A stretch of DNA of 6,170 nucleotides from Actinomyces viscosus (GCA_943326975.2 CALPVI020000118.1:1-6170); one strand, 5' to 3'; shown: positions 1 through 5,928, numbered from the stretch's first letter. Notes: a model not told the origin generated them from the letters alone. Numbers and translations: made by a program.

Positions 1-435
1 CGAATTACGCAAGTTCCAACACGTTGGATCGATCAAGGAGCAAGTTCAGCAATTCGTTTAGCTGAAACACCTAATCGATATGAAGCAGGTATTTTAGAGG
101 TTGCATTAAAAACATTTTTTGCCGATAAAACTAATTGGCAACGCATGTTAAAAAATGAAGTGGATGATTCAATTGATTTGGTGGAAGAAAAATGGAATCT
201 TCACGATCAATTACCTGAAGATTTAATTCAATTTTTCTCTGAAAATGATGAAGTAATTGATATTAATTACCCTGTTTTAACTTATCCAACAAAAGTGAAA
301 AGCTTAAGTTTTGATAAAACACCTACCATCGAAGGGAAACTAGTAGGCATAAAAGGTCAATATCTAATTTTTGAAGATGGAAGTGTTTTGAATATTAGAA
401 AGCATACTTCTTATTTTTTGGAGGTGACTTTTTAA
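1..435 (+). CDS. DUF2797 domain protein, 5'-truncated by the window edge
   Basis: The reading frame is open from the first base and ends at a TAA at 433-435, giving 144 residues of the C-terminal part. The first ATG in frame (145) lies inside the conserved region and is not the start. The stretch TQVPTRWIDQGASSAI, then NRYEAGILEVALK and DKTNWQRMLKNE, is the signature I know from DUF2797 proteins of Bacteroidota, which are about 260 residues long and carry an N-terminal cysteine-rich (probably metal-binding) segment. That segment lies outside the window. The remaining C-terminal third (about residues 60-144) is acidic and ends in a beta-rich stretch. Function is unknown. The arrangement of Arg8 in the helix-like RWIDQGA and Glu33 in ILEVALK recalls the GIY-YIG nuclease fold; this is an inference. 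The gene converges with the minus-strand gene that ends 45 nt away. Confidence 0.85.
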   Translation, partial: RITQVPTRWIDQGASSAIRLAETPNRYEAGILEVALKTFFADKTNWQRMLKNEVDDSIDLVEEKWNLHDQLPEDLIQFFSENDEVIDINYPVLTYPTKVKSLSFDKTPTIEGKLVGIKGQYLIFEDGSVLNIRKHTSYFLEVTF

Positions 436-499
436 CGAATAGTTTATACAACTAATCAATTGATTTTAATAATACTTTATTTAAAATTGATTATTAAAA
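436..499. terminator. Weak AT-rich hairpins between convergent genes, possible bidirectional terminator
   Basis: The spacer between the DUF2797 stop and the convergent minus-strand stop is 45 nt. It holds a 5-bp hairpin (TAGTT 440-444 with AACTA 450-454) and a 12-bp palindrome (AATCAATTGATT, 454-465). A 10-bp A/T-only stem also pairs 464-473 with 490-499 across a 16-nt loop and runs into the end of the minus-strand gene. None has the GC-rich stem plus U-tract of a standard intrinsic terminator. The location is right for termination in both directions, but in DNA this AT-rich such pairings arise often by chance. Confidence 0.22.
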
Positions 500-981
500 A
501 TAATATTTAACATTTTCTTTATCACTTCAAAACTATAATGCTCTTTTATATCCATTAGGACTAAACATTTATCTAATTCATCTATTGATTCAAAATATTG
601 AATTAAATCATCTATTTCACTTTCGGATTTAAAATAATAAAATCGATCATCAAAACAAATTACATCATAATATATGATTGATAAAACTGTAGATTTAAAT
701 AACCATTGATAGTAATCATTGTGATTTTCTCTATTATCAATTTGAGGTTCTTCAAAATGCTTTTTTAAAATGTGTTTTTTTATAATTTCATTAATCCAAT
801 TACACTTTTCATACTCCTCATTTTCTTCATAAAATTTAAGTAATGCATTCATTTGATCGCTTTGACTAAAATACAATTGATTCATATTTGGATTATTATG
901 AAATATTAAAATTGATAAATAAAATACCATTCTTTCAGATGCTGAAAAATAATCAAATTCGTTTTTACTTAAATTACTCAT
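481..981 (-). CDS. Hypothetical acidic protein with two degenerate tandem repeats
   Basis: This ORF encodes 166 residues with an ATG at 981 on the minus strand; I do not recognise the family. It is acidic, with roughly 29 Asp/Glu against 16 Lys/Arg. It has no signal peptide or clear membrane segment, although residues 20-28 are hydrophobic. It contains an internal duplication. Residues 37-60 align without gaps to 116-139: both begin YF and both end ExDKC or EYEKC, with 7 of 24 identical and about nine conservative changes. Upstream, LSI at 22-24 matches LSI at 100-102, so the period is about 78-79 residues and nearly the whole protein is two copies. The core (LLKFYEENEEYEKC) looks like a helical hairpin and loosely resembles UVR-type motifs. 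The start lies 43 nt after the stop of the upstream minus-strand gene, so the two are probably co-transcribed. No convincing RBS is visible. Confidence 0.62.
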   Translation of the reverse strand: MSNLSKNEFDYFSASERMVFYLSILIFHNNPNMNQLYFSQSDQMNALLKFYEENEEYEKCNWINEIIKKHILKKHFEEPQIDNRENHNDYYQWLFKSTVLSIIYYDVICFDDRFYYFKSESEIDDLIQYFESIDELDKCLVLMDIKEHYSFEVIKKMLNIIFNNQF

Positions 982-1022
982 GACCTTTGTTTAATTAATC
1001 TCTTTATAACTTTTATTTTTTG

Positions 1023-1058
1023 TGTTATTCAATTTGCTCAAAGGCCTTTTGAATAACA
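1023..1058. repeat. Inverted repeat covering the stop codon of the 117-residue ORF
   Basis: TGTTATTCAA (1023-1032) is the exact reverse complement of TTGAATAACA (1049-1058). This gives a 10-bp stem with a 16-nt loop that contains the palindrome AAAGGCCTTT (1040-1049, overlapping the stem by one base). The stem includes the TAA (minus strand, 1025-1027) of the upstream gene. Neither strand has a U-tract after it, so it does not look like a standard terminator. It could act as an mRNA processing or stability element between the two minus-strand genes. Confidence 0.4.
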
Positions 1059-1378
1059 AACTTAGATTTAGGATTGTTTGTAAGGTAAGGGAGTATAACG
1101 TTTTGAAAAGAAAAAAACTGTCTTAAATCTTTTCTAAGATTATCATCTGATTTAAAAAACTTCCAGACAGTTAGTTTTTTGTTTTCTTCTAAAAAAATCA
1201 CAACGCAACCAGAACTACATGAAAATGTTTCGATTACATCAATGTAACTTTTAAACGTTTTTGTTTGAGAAAAAACCCTTTTTTTGTAAGAAACATTTTG
1301 ATCATTAATTAATCTCACTTCTTCAGAAATCAATCTAATGATTTTAGAGCTTTCTTCAATTGTACGGAAAATTGACAT
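1025..1378 (-). CDS. Hypothetical small basic protein
   Basis: This ORF encodes 117 residues, starting with the ATG at 1378 on the minus strand; I do not recognise the family. It is mildly basic (about 19 Lys/Arg against 14 Asp/Glu) and lacks a signal peptide or membrane span. Residues 1-28 look like an amphipathic helix (MSIFRTIEESSKIIRLISEE). A central beta-like stretch (residues 45-75) holds a C-x3-C pair, Cys54 and Cys58 in FSCSSGCVVIFL, followed by a second helical part. It is the first gene of a two-gene minus-strand unit, with the acidic internally repeated protein 43 nt downstream. The pair is flanked by conserved plus-strand genes, which fits an accessory insertion, but no mobile-element ends are visible. 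No TAnnTTTG promoter box is evident upstream on its strand. It reads as a real gene because of its length and reasonable composition in AT-rich DNA, not because of homology. Confidence 0.55.
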   Translation of the reverse strand: MSIFRTIEESSKIIRLISEEVRLINDQNVSYKKRVFSQTKTFKSYIDVIETFSCSSGCVVIFLEENKKLTVWKFFKSDDNLRKDLRQFFSFQNVILPYLTNNPKSKFVIQKAFEQIE

Positions 1379-1421
1379 ATATATTAGTTTTAACAGTTAC
1401 AAATGGACAGTCCTTCCCTAG

Positions 1422-1447
1422 TCTAATTAAAAATGATTTTAATTAGA
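1422..1447. repeat. Perfect 11-bp hairpin, 4-nt loop
   Basis: TCTAATTAAAA (1422-1432) and TTTTAATTAGA (1437-1447) are exact reverse complements around the loop ATGA. It lies about 45 nt upstream of the minus-strand start at 1378 and has no U-tract on either strand. It is therefore more likely an operator-like palindrome, a 5' UTR hairpin of the minus-strand unit, or chance in AT-rich DNA than a terminator. Confidence 0.45.
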
Positions 1448-1453
1448 AAATGT

Positions 1454-1529
1454 TGTTTATTAAAAATTGTCTACTTAAAAAAAAGACAATAGAATTTTTA
1501 GAATCTAAAAAAATAGATTTTAATAAACA
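1454..1529. repeat. 12-bp inverted repeat enclosing two hairpins (three-way-junction layout)
   Basis: The outer arms 1454-1465 and 1518-1529 match perfectly. Inside, ATTGTCT (1466-1472) pairs with AGACAAT (1484-1490) and abuts the outer arm without a gap. TTTTTAG (1495-1501) pairs with CTAAAAA (1505-1511) around a 3-nt loop. Together they could fold as a junction of three stems. All stems are A/T-rich, so stability is modest and chance is a real alternative. Confidence 0.35.
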
Positions 1530-1715
1530 TTAAAATAAAGTATATGGATTTGTTTACGATTTCATAATTATAAATCTAAAAAATTACACTGAAAGAAAAA
1601 AATGATTTTAGGATGTTTTTGAAAAAATATTTAAAAATTATAGAAAAAAGTCAATCTAGAAAGTGATCTTTAAAAACTACATAAAGTCTAAACTCTATAA
1701 ATCTCAACTTTTTTC

Positions 1716-1723
1716 TACCTTTG
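1716..1723 (+). promoter_or_regulatory. Bacteroidota -7 box of trmB
   Basis: TACCTTTG matches the TAnnTTTG -7 element of the Bacteroidota primary sigma factor exactly, after a pyrimidine-rich run (ctcaacttttttc). Its last base is only 4 nt before the ATG at 1728. With the usual short distance from this box to the start site, transcription would begin at or within a few bases of the ATG. No clear TTG -33 box lies at the expected distance; the upstream DNA is A/T-rich. Confidence 0.75.
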
Positions 1724-1727
1724 CAAA

Positions 1728-2393
1728 ATGGGAAAAGACAAACTAAGCAAATTTGCAGCAATTAAAGAATATCCTCATGTATTCGAGCACAATGAAGAAG
1801 AAACATTAGCCTTAAAAGGAAACTGGAGAAAAGATTTCTTTAAAAATGACAATCCAATTGTGTTAGAATTAGGTTGTGGAAAAGGCGAATATTCTGTTGG
1901 TTTAGCAAAACATTTCCCAAATAAAAATTTCATTGGTTGCGACATAAAAGGCAATCGTATTTATATCGGAGCTAAAGATTCACTAGAACAAGAAATGTCA
2001 AATGTTGCTTTTCTAAGAACAAGAATCGATTATATCACCGATTATTTTTCAGAAGGAGAAATCGACGAAATTTGGCTTACATTTTCAGATCCTCAACCTA
2101 AAAAACCAAGAAAAAGATTAAGTTCTCCTCTATTCATCGATCGTTACAGACAAATTTTAAAAAAAGGAGGGATTGTTCATATGAAAACTGATTCAAACAT
2201 ACTGTTCGAGTATACAGAAGAAGAAATCAAAGAAAAATATGAATTGATTGAATCTACATGGGATTTATATGGAGATATCACTGCTGATTTAGATCCGTTA
2301 ACGAGAGAAATTTTCCATATCAAAACACATTACGAACAATTATTTACATCAAGAGGAAGTGTAATTAAGTATTGTAAGTTTAAGATAAATTAA
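1728..2393 (+). CDS. trmB: tRNA (guanine-N7-)-methyltransferase TrmB
   Basis: TrmB transfers a methyl group from S-adenosylmethionine to N7 of G46 in the variable loop of tRNAs; it is cytoplasmic. The 221-residue product has the family's usual length and a class I methyltransferase layout. The SAM motif is at 44-54 (IVLELGCGKGE), the acidic second strand at 68-73 (FIGCDI), and the catalytic block around 117-131 (LTFSDPQPKKPRKRL, with Asp121). GGIVHMKTD follows at 147-155, and a C-terminal TxxE signature sits at Thr200-Glu203 (THYE). SDPQPKK in place of the FPDPWPKK of proteobacterial enzymes is, to my knowledge, common in Bacteroidota. The start at 1728 is supported by the MGKDKLSKFA opening typical of the group and by the promoter 4 nt upstream. 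There is no RBS, consistent with a leaderless message. The next gene follows 75 nt later, so read-through is possible. Confidence 0.96.
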   Translation: MGKDKLSKFAAIKEYPHVFEHNEEETLALKGNWRKDFFKNDNPIVLELGCGKGEYSVGLAKHFPNKNFIGCDIKGNRIYIGAKDSLEQEMSNVAFLRTRIDYITDYFSEGEIDEIWLTFSDPQPKKPRKRLSSPLFIDRYRQILKKGGIVHMKTDSNILFEYTEEEIKEKYELIESTWDLYGDITADLDPLTREIFHIKTHYEQLFTSRGSVIKYCKFKIN

Positions 2394-2440
2394 CACCGAT
2401 TATCTCAACTTTTCATGGCGTTTATCTAAATAAAAAATGT

Positions 2441-2456
2441 TATTTTCGTACATCTC
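2441..2456 (+). promoter_or_regulatory. Possible promoter of the flavin oxidoreductase / M16 unit
   Basis: Two overlapping near-matches to TAnnTTTG are visible before the ATG at 2469: TATTTTCG (2441-2448, one mismatch) and TACATCTC (2449-2456, weaker). A shortened form, TATTTTG (2459-2465), lies even nearer. No TTG box stands at the expected distance. The unit may instead be reached by read-through from trmB, since no terminator is seen in the 75-nt gap. Confidence 0.3.
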
Positions 2457-2468
2457 AATATTTTGATA

Positions 2469-3422
2469 ATGTCGAATAAAATAACAACTCTTTTAAAAAT
2501 ACAATACCCTATAATTCAAGCGGGTATGATTTGGTGCTCAGGTTGGGAATTAGCCGCAGCTGTTTCTAATGCTGGTGGATTAGGAATTATTGGTTCTGGT
2601 TCAATGTATCCTGAAATATTAGAAGAGCATATTATAAAATGTAAAGCAGCGACAAACAAACCATTTGGAGTTAATCTCCCAATGCTTTACCCTGACATCG
2701 ACAAGCATATTGAAACAATTATCAAACATAAAGTTCCAGTTGTTTTTACTTCTGCAGGTAATCCGAAAACATGGACATCTAAATTAAAAGGACAGGGAAT
2801 AACTGTAGTTCACGTAGTTTCAAGTGTGAAATTTGCTAAAAAAGCGGAAGAAGCAGGAGTTGATGCAATTGTTGCTGAAGGATTTGAAGCTGGTGGACAT
2901 AATGGAAGAGATGAAACAACAACACTTTGCTTAATTCCAAAAGTGGCTCAAGAGATTAAAATCCCTTTAATAGCTGCAGGTGGAATCGGAACAGGAAAGG
3001 CGTTATTAGCTGTTTTGAATTTAGGTGCTGATGCTGCTCAAATTGGAACACGCTTTATCGCTTCACAAGAATCCAGTGCCCATGAAAACTTCAAAAACAT
3101 TGTTGTAAATGCAAATGAAGGTGACACACAATTGACCTTAAAAGAACTTACTCCTGTCCGTTTAGTGAAAAACGAATTCTACAAACAAATAGAAAAAGCA
3201 TATGAAAACAATGCTTCTACAGAAGAAATCACCGAATTGTTAGGGCGTGGTCGAGCTAAAAAAGGAATGTTTGAAGGTGATTTAGTTGAAGGAGAATTGG
3301 AAATTGGACAAGTTGCTAGTTTGGTTACTGAAATACAACCTGCAGCTGAAATTGTCCAAGAAATAATAAATGAATACAAAATCGCATTAAGCGAACAAAA
3401 TACTGATAAATACAATTTTTAA
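2469..3422 (+). CDS. NAD(P)H-dependent flavin oxidoreductase, nitronate monooxygenase / FabK-like
   Basis: This is an FMN-dependent TIM-barrel enzyme of the 2-nitropropane dioxygenase-like family. Members oxidise nitronates or, as FabK, reduce enoyl-ACP in fatty-acid synthesis. I chose the ATG at 2469, giving 317 residues (MSNKITTLLK). An in-frame TTG two codons upstream is less likely because family members start at this point. Visible features are PIIQAGM (14-20), the glycine-rich NAGGLGIIGSGS (34-45), FGVNLPM (66-72), AEGFEAGGHNG (136-146) with the presumed catalytic His144, and the phosphate-binding AAGGIGTG (169-176) and GADAAQIGTRF (186-196). Length and the C-terminal block (GQVASLV, then AAEIVQEI) resemble FabK, so an enoyl-ACP reductase role is an open alternative. 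It has no signal peptide and is cytoplasmic. Its TAA shares one base with the ATG of the M16 gene (TAATG), suggesting translational coupling. Confidence 0.88.
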   Translation: MSNKITTLLKIQYPIIQAGMIWCSGWELAAAVSNAGGLGIIGSGSMYPEILEEHIIKCKAATNKPFGVNLPMLYPDIDKHIETIIKHKVPVVFTSAGNPKTWTSKLKGQGITVVHVVSSVKFAKKAEEAGVDAIVAEGFEAGGHNGRDETTTLCLIPKVAQEIKIPLIAAGGIGTGKALLAVLNLGADAAQIGTRFIASQESSAHENFKNIVVNANEGDTQLTLKELTPVRLVKNEFYKQIEKAYENNASTEEITELLGRGRAKKGMFEGDLVEGELEIGQVASLVTEIQPAAEIVQEIINEYKIALSEQNTDKYNF

Positions 3423-4669
3423 TGATTGAATTTGAACGATTTAAATTAAAGAATGGATTAACTGTTCTTTTCCACAAAGATATTACTACTCCGATGGTAG
3501 TAATCAACACACTATATGATGTTGGAGCAAGAGATGAATCTGAAGAAAAAACTGGTTTTGCTCATTTATTCGAACATTTAATGTTTGGAGGATCAGTTAA
3601 TATCCCTGATTTTGACATGCCTTTACAAAACGCAGGTGGTGAAAGCAATGCATTCACATCCAATGATATAACTAATTATTACGATGTACTTCCTGCGCAC
3701 AACATAGAAACCGGACTTTGGTTAGAAAGTGACCGAATGTTATCCTTGGCTTTTACCCCTAAAAGTTTAGAAGTTCAACGTAATGTTGTGATAGAAGAAT
3801 TCAAACAACGTTATTTAAATCAACCATACGGCGATGTTTGGTTGGAGTTAAGACCTTTAGCATATCATAAACACCCTTATAAATGGGCTACTATTGGAAA
3901 AGAAATCAGCCATATTGAAAATGCAACAATGGAAGATGTAAAAGATTTTTTCCATAAACATTACAATCCAAGTAATGCTATACTTTGCATAGCTGGAAAT
4001 TTTGAATTAGAAACAATTAAAAATTTGGTTGAAAAATGGTATGGAGATATTCCAGCTGGAAAAAAACCGGCAAGAATACTTCCATTAGAACCAAAACAAA
4101 AAGAGTTTAGAGAAAAAATCATTGAACGTAATGTACCCTCTGATGCTTTTTATTATGCATTTAAAATGCCAGAAAGAAGAGATCCTGCTTATTATATCGC
4201 CGATGTTCTTTCTGATGCTTTGGGGAGAGAAAAATCTTCCCGATTATATATTTCGATCAAAAAAGAAAAACAAATTGCTAGTTCAATATCTGCTTATATT
4301 ACTGGTTCTTTAGATGATGGTTTATTGATTATTTCGGGGAAATTAAATCCTGGTAAAACTTTCGAAGAAGTAGATAGCGCGATTTGGGAAGTATTGAATG
4401 ATGTAAAAACAAATGCAATCTCTAAAGAAGAATTAGCAAAATTATTAATCAAAATTCGAACTGAAAAAGAATTCCAAGAACAAGGTTTATTGAATCGTGC
4501 GATGAATCTTTGTACGTTTGAATTATTAGGTGATGCAAATGGAATAAATGAAGAAGCTCAAATTTATCAATCCATTGAGCCAAAACACTTACAGAAAATT
4601 GCAAAAGAAATTTTACTTCCTACAAATTGTACTTTATTAAAAGTTAAAGCCATTTCAAATGCTGAATAG
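3422..4669 (+). CDS. M16 family (insulinase-like) zinc metallopeptidase, catalytic subunit
   Basis: This is a 415-residue M16B-type protease subunit. The N-terminal domain carries the inverted zinc motif HLFEH at 48-52 (His48, Glu51, His52) in GFAHLFEHLMF. The third ligand is Glu126 in the RNVVIEEF block (120-127), 73 residues beyond the motif and thus at about the usual spacing. NAGGESNAFTSNDITNYY (70-87) is the usual substrate-strand segment. The C-terminal domain keeps SSRLY (272-276), but the tyrosine normally found in GLAYS is replaced (QIASS, 284-288), so the arginine/tyrosine pair is incomplete here. No signal peptide is visible, so a cytoplasmic location is likely. The start overlaps the upstream stop by one base, and the last 11 nt overlap the second M16 gene. 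With that partner it probably forms a heterodimeric clamshell that degrades or processes short peptides; the substrate is unknown. Confidence 0.94.
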   Translation: MIEFERFKLKNGLTVLFHKDITTPMVVINTLYDVGARDESEEKTGFAHLFEHLMFGGSVNIPDFDMPLQNAGGESNAFTSNDITNYYDVLPAHNIETGLWLESDRMLSLAFTPKSLEVQRNVVIEEFKQRYLNQPYGDVWLELRPLAYHKHPYKWATIGKEISHIENATMEDVKDFFHKHYNPSNAILCIAGNFELETIKNLVEKWYGDIPAGKKPARILPLEPKQKEFREKIIERNVPSDAFYYAFKMPERRDPAYYIADVLSDALGREKSSRLYISIKKEKQIASSISAYITGSLDDGLLIISGKLNPGKTFEEVDSAIWEVLNDVKTNAISKEELAKLLIKIRTEKEFQEQGLLNRAMNLCTFELLGDANGINEEAQIYQSIEPKHLQKIAKEILLPTNCTLLKVKAISNAE

Positions 4670-5918
4670 AACTGAACAACCTACTTTACAATCAATTCAT
4701 CATGTTGATTTTGTAAAACCTCAAATATTTGACATTACCTCAAATGTGAAGTTATATTTCATGAAAGAGGTGAATAATGAAACAGCACGTTTTGATTTGT
4801 ATTTTGATGCTGGAACTACAAGAGGAGAAAAAGGAATCCCCTCTTTTGTAAGTAGCTTATTACTTTCTGGAACACAAGAAAAATCTTCAATACAAATCCA
4901 CAATCAAATTGATGCTTTAGGTGGATTTATGGAAAGTGGAATAGCTTTCGAAGCTTCTGTGATTTCAATGTTTTGTCTTCGCGAAAATATTTTACCATTA
5001 CTTCATGTTTTAGTGGATGGTATTGATAAAGTTGCATTTTTCGAAAGCGAAATAGATGAATTAATTCAAGATAAAAAACAAGCGTATTTACTAAATCTTG
5101 AAAAAGTTAGTTTTTTAGCTCAAAAAGCATTTCAGCAACGTCTATTTCATACTTCTGATACTTATTCAAGAGTTGCTGATTTAAGTTATTATGAAAACAT
5201 TAACTCTTCTGATTTAAGACGTTTTTATAATGATCATTACTTAAATGGCCTTTTTAAAATCGTGGTTGTTGGAAACCTAGAACAAGACGCAATTGATGAA
5301 ATCATTGATACGGTTGGGAAATGGGCTAAGCCTGAAACAAGAACTTTTGAAAATTCTATTCAAAATCTTCCAGGACAAACACATATTGAAAAAGAAGGAG
5401 CCGTTCAAACTGCAATTCGATTAGGGAAAATATTATTCAATAAAACACACGAAGACTATAATGACTTCATGGTATTAAATACAATTTTAGGAGATTACTT
5501 CGGAAGTAGATTAATGTCAAATATCAGAGAAGACAAAGGTTATACCTATGGCATTGGTTCAATGGTTGCAGAATACAACCAATTTGGTTATTTCATGATT
5601 GCAACAGAAGTAGCTACGCAATACAAAGACGCTACACTTACTGAAATTCAAAATGAAATTAATCGATTACAAACAGAATTCGTTTCAGATGAAGAATTAG
5701 AGTTAGTTCGTAATTATTTACTTGGGCAACTTTTAAAAAGTGCAGATGGACCTTATTCTATGATGGATTTATATATCGGTGCTCAAATTCATGGTTTTGA
5801 ATTTGAATTTTATAATAAAGCGATAAAAGATTTATATGCAATTACACCGAAAAGAATTCAAGAATTAGCTATAAAATATCTCGTTTGGGATGAAATGACT
5901 ATTGTAACTGCTGGATAA
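4659..5918 (+). CDS. M16 family peptidase-like protein, non-catalytic partner subunit
   Basis: This is a 419-residue M16 homologue that lacks the zinc site. Aligning GIPSFVSSLLLSGT (59-72) with the zinc-motif region of its neighbour puts Ser62, Ser65 and Ser66 where His, Glu and His belong. It retains the fold markers, such as DAGTTRGEKG (50-59) and DALGGFMESG (85-94). In the C-terminal domain the block LGDYFGSRLMSNIR (277-290) and EDKGYTYG (291-298) carries Arg284 and Tyr297, the pair that in M16B heterodimers is supplied by the inactive subunit for substrate binding. The ATG at 4659 lies inside the upstream gene, an 11-nt overlap that suggests coupled translation in equal amounts. No signal peptide is visible. 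I infer that the two proteins act as one protease. It ends 82 nt before the next gene, with no clear terminator. Confidence 0.93.
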   Translation: MLNRTEQPTLQSIHHVDFVKPQIFDITSNVKLYFMKEVNNETARFDLYFDAGTTRGEKGIPSFVSSLLLSGTQEKSSIQIHNQIDALGGFMESGIAFEASVISMFCLRENILPLLHVLVDGIDKVAFFESEIDELIQDKKQAYLLNLEKVSFLAQKAFQQRLFHTSDTYSRVADLSYYENINSSDLRRFYNDHYLNGLFKIVVVGNLEQDAIDEIIDTVGKWAKPETRTFENSIQNLPGQTHIEKEGAVQTAIRLGKILFNKTHEDYNDFMVLNTILGDYFGSRLMSNIREDKGYTYGIGSMVAEYNQFGYFMIATEVATQYKDATLTEIQNEINRLQTEFVSDEELELVRNYLLGQLLKSADGPYSMMDLYIGAQIHGFEFEFYNKAIKDLYAITPKRIQELAIKYLVWDEMTIVTAG

Positions 5919-5928
5919 GCAAATCAAA

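Larger units (their letters stand above)
1379..1727. other. Divergent AT-rich intergenic region with clustered inverted repeats
   Basis: These 349 nt separate the divergent minus-strand pair from trmB and show no ORF worth calling. From left to right they hold the following. A small G/C-rich patch contains the palindrome GGACAGTCC (1405-1413). A perfect 11-bp hairpin follows (1422-1432 with 1437-1447, loop ATGA). Next is a 12-bp inverted repeat (TGTTTATTAAAA 1454-1465 with TTTTAATAAACA 1518-1529) enclosing two smaller stems: ATTGTCT 1466-1472 with AGACAAT 1484-1490, and TTTTTAG 1495-1501 with CTAAAAA 1505-1511. AAAAATGATTTTA occurs twice (1429-1441, 1598-1610), and AATCTAAAAAA occurs twice (1502-1512, 1573-1583). 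The right end carries the trmB promoter. The rest is A/T-rich filler in which I see nothing. Confidence 0.6.

Noticed and set aside
145..435. ATG at 145 as start of a 96-residue protein
   Set aside because: The frame stays open to base 1 and the upstream residues belong to the conserved DUF2797 core, so 145 is an internal methionine.
1379..1727. CRISPR array, tRNA or riboswitch in the long spacer
   Set aside because: The repeats are short, irregular and only paired; there is no G/C-rich cloverleaf and no riboswitch core that I can recognise.
1846..2120. SDPQPKK instead of DPWPKK in TrmB as a possible active-site defect
   Set aside because: The aspartate and lysines are kept and, as far as I recall, the Gln form is normal for Bacteroidota TrmB.
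2463..2468. TTG at 2463 as start of the flavin oxidoreductase
   Set aside because: It adds only Met-Ile before an ATG that begins the usual N-terminus of the family; the TTG is more plausibly part of promoter-like DNA.
3179..3510. Minus-strand ORFs of 78 and 61 codons across the oxidoreductase/M16 junction
   Set aside because: They lie opposite strongly conserved coding sequence and their translations show no family features; they are antisense shadows.
4122..4313. Plus-strand 63-codon ORF inside the first M16 gene
   Set aside because: It is out of frame within a conserved peptidase domain and has no start context of its own.
4721..4903. Minus-strand 60-codon ORF opposite the second M16 gene
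   Set aside because: It is antisense to conserved coding sequence and shows no recognisable features.
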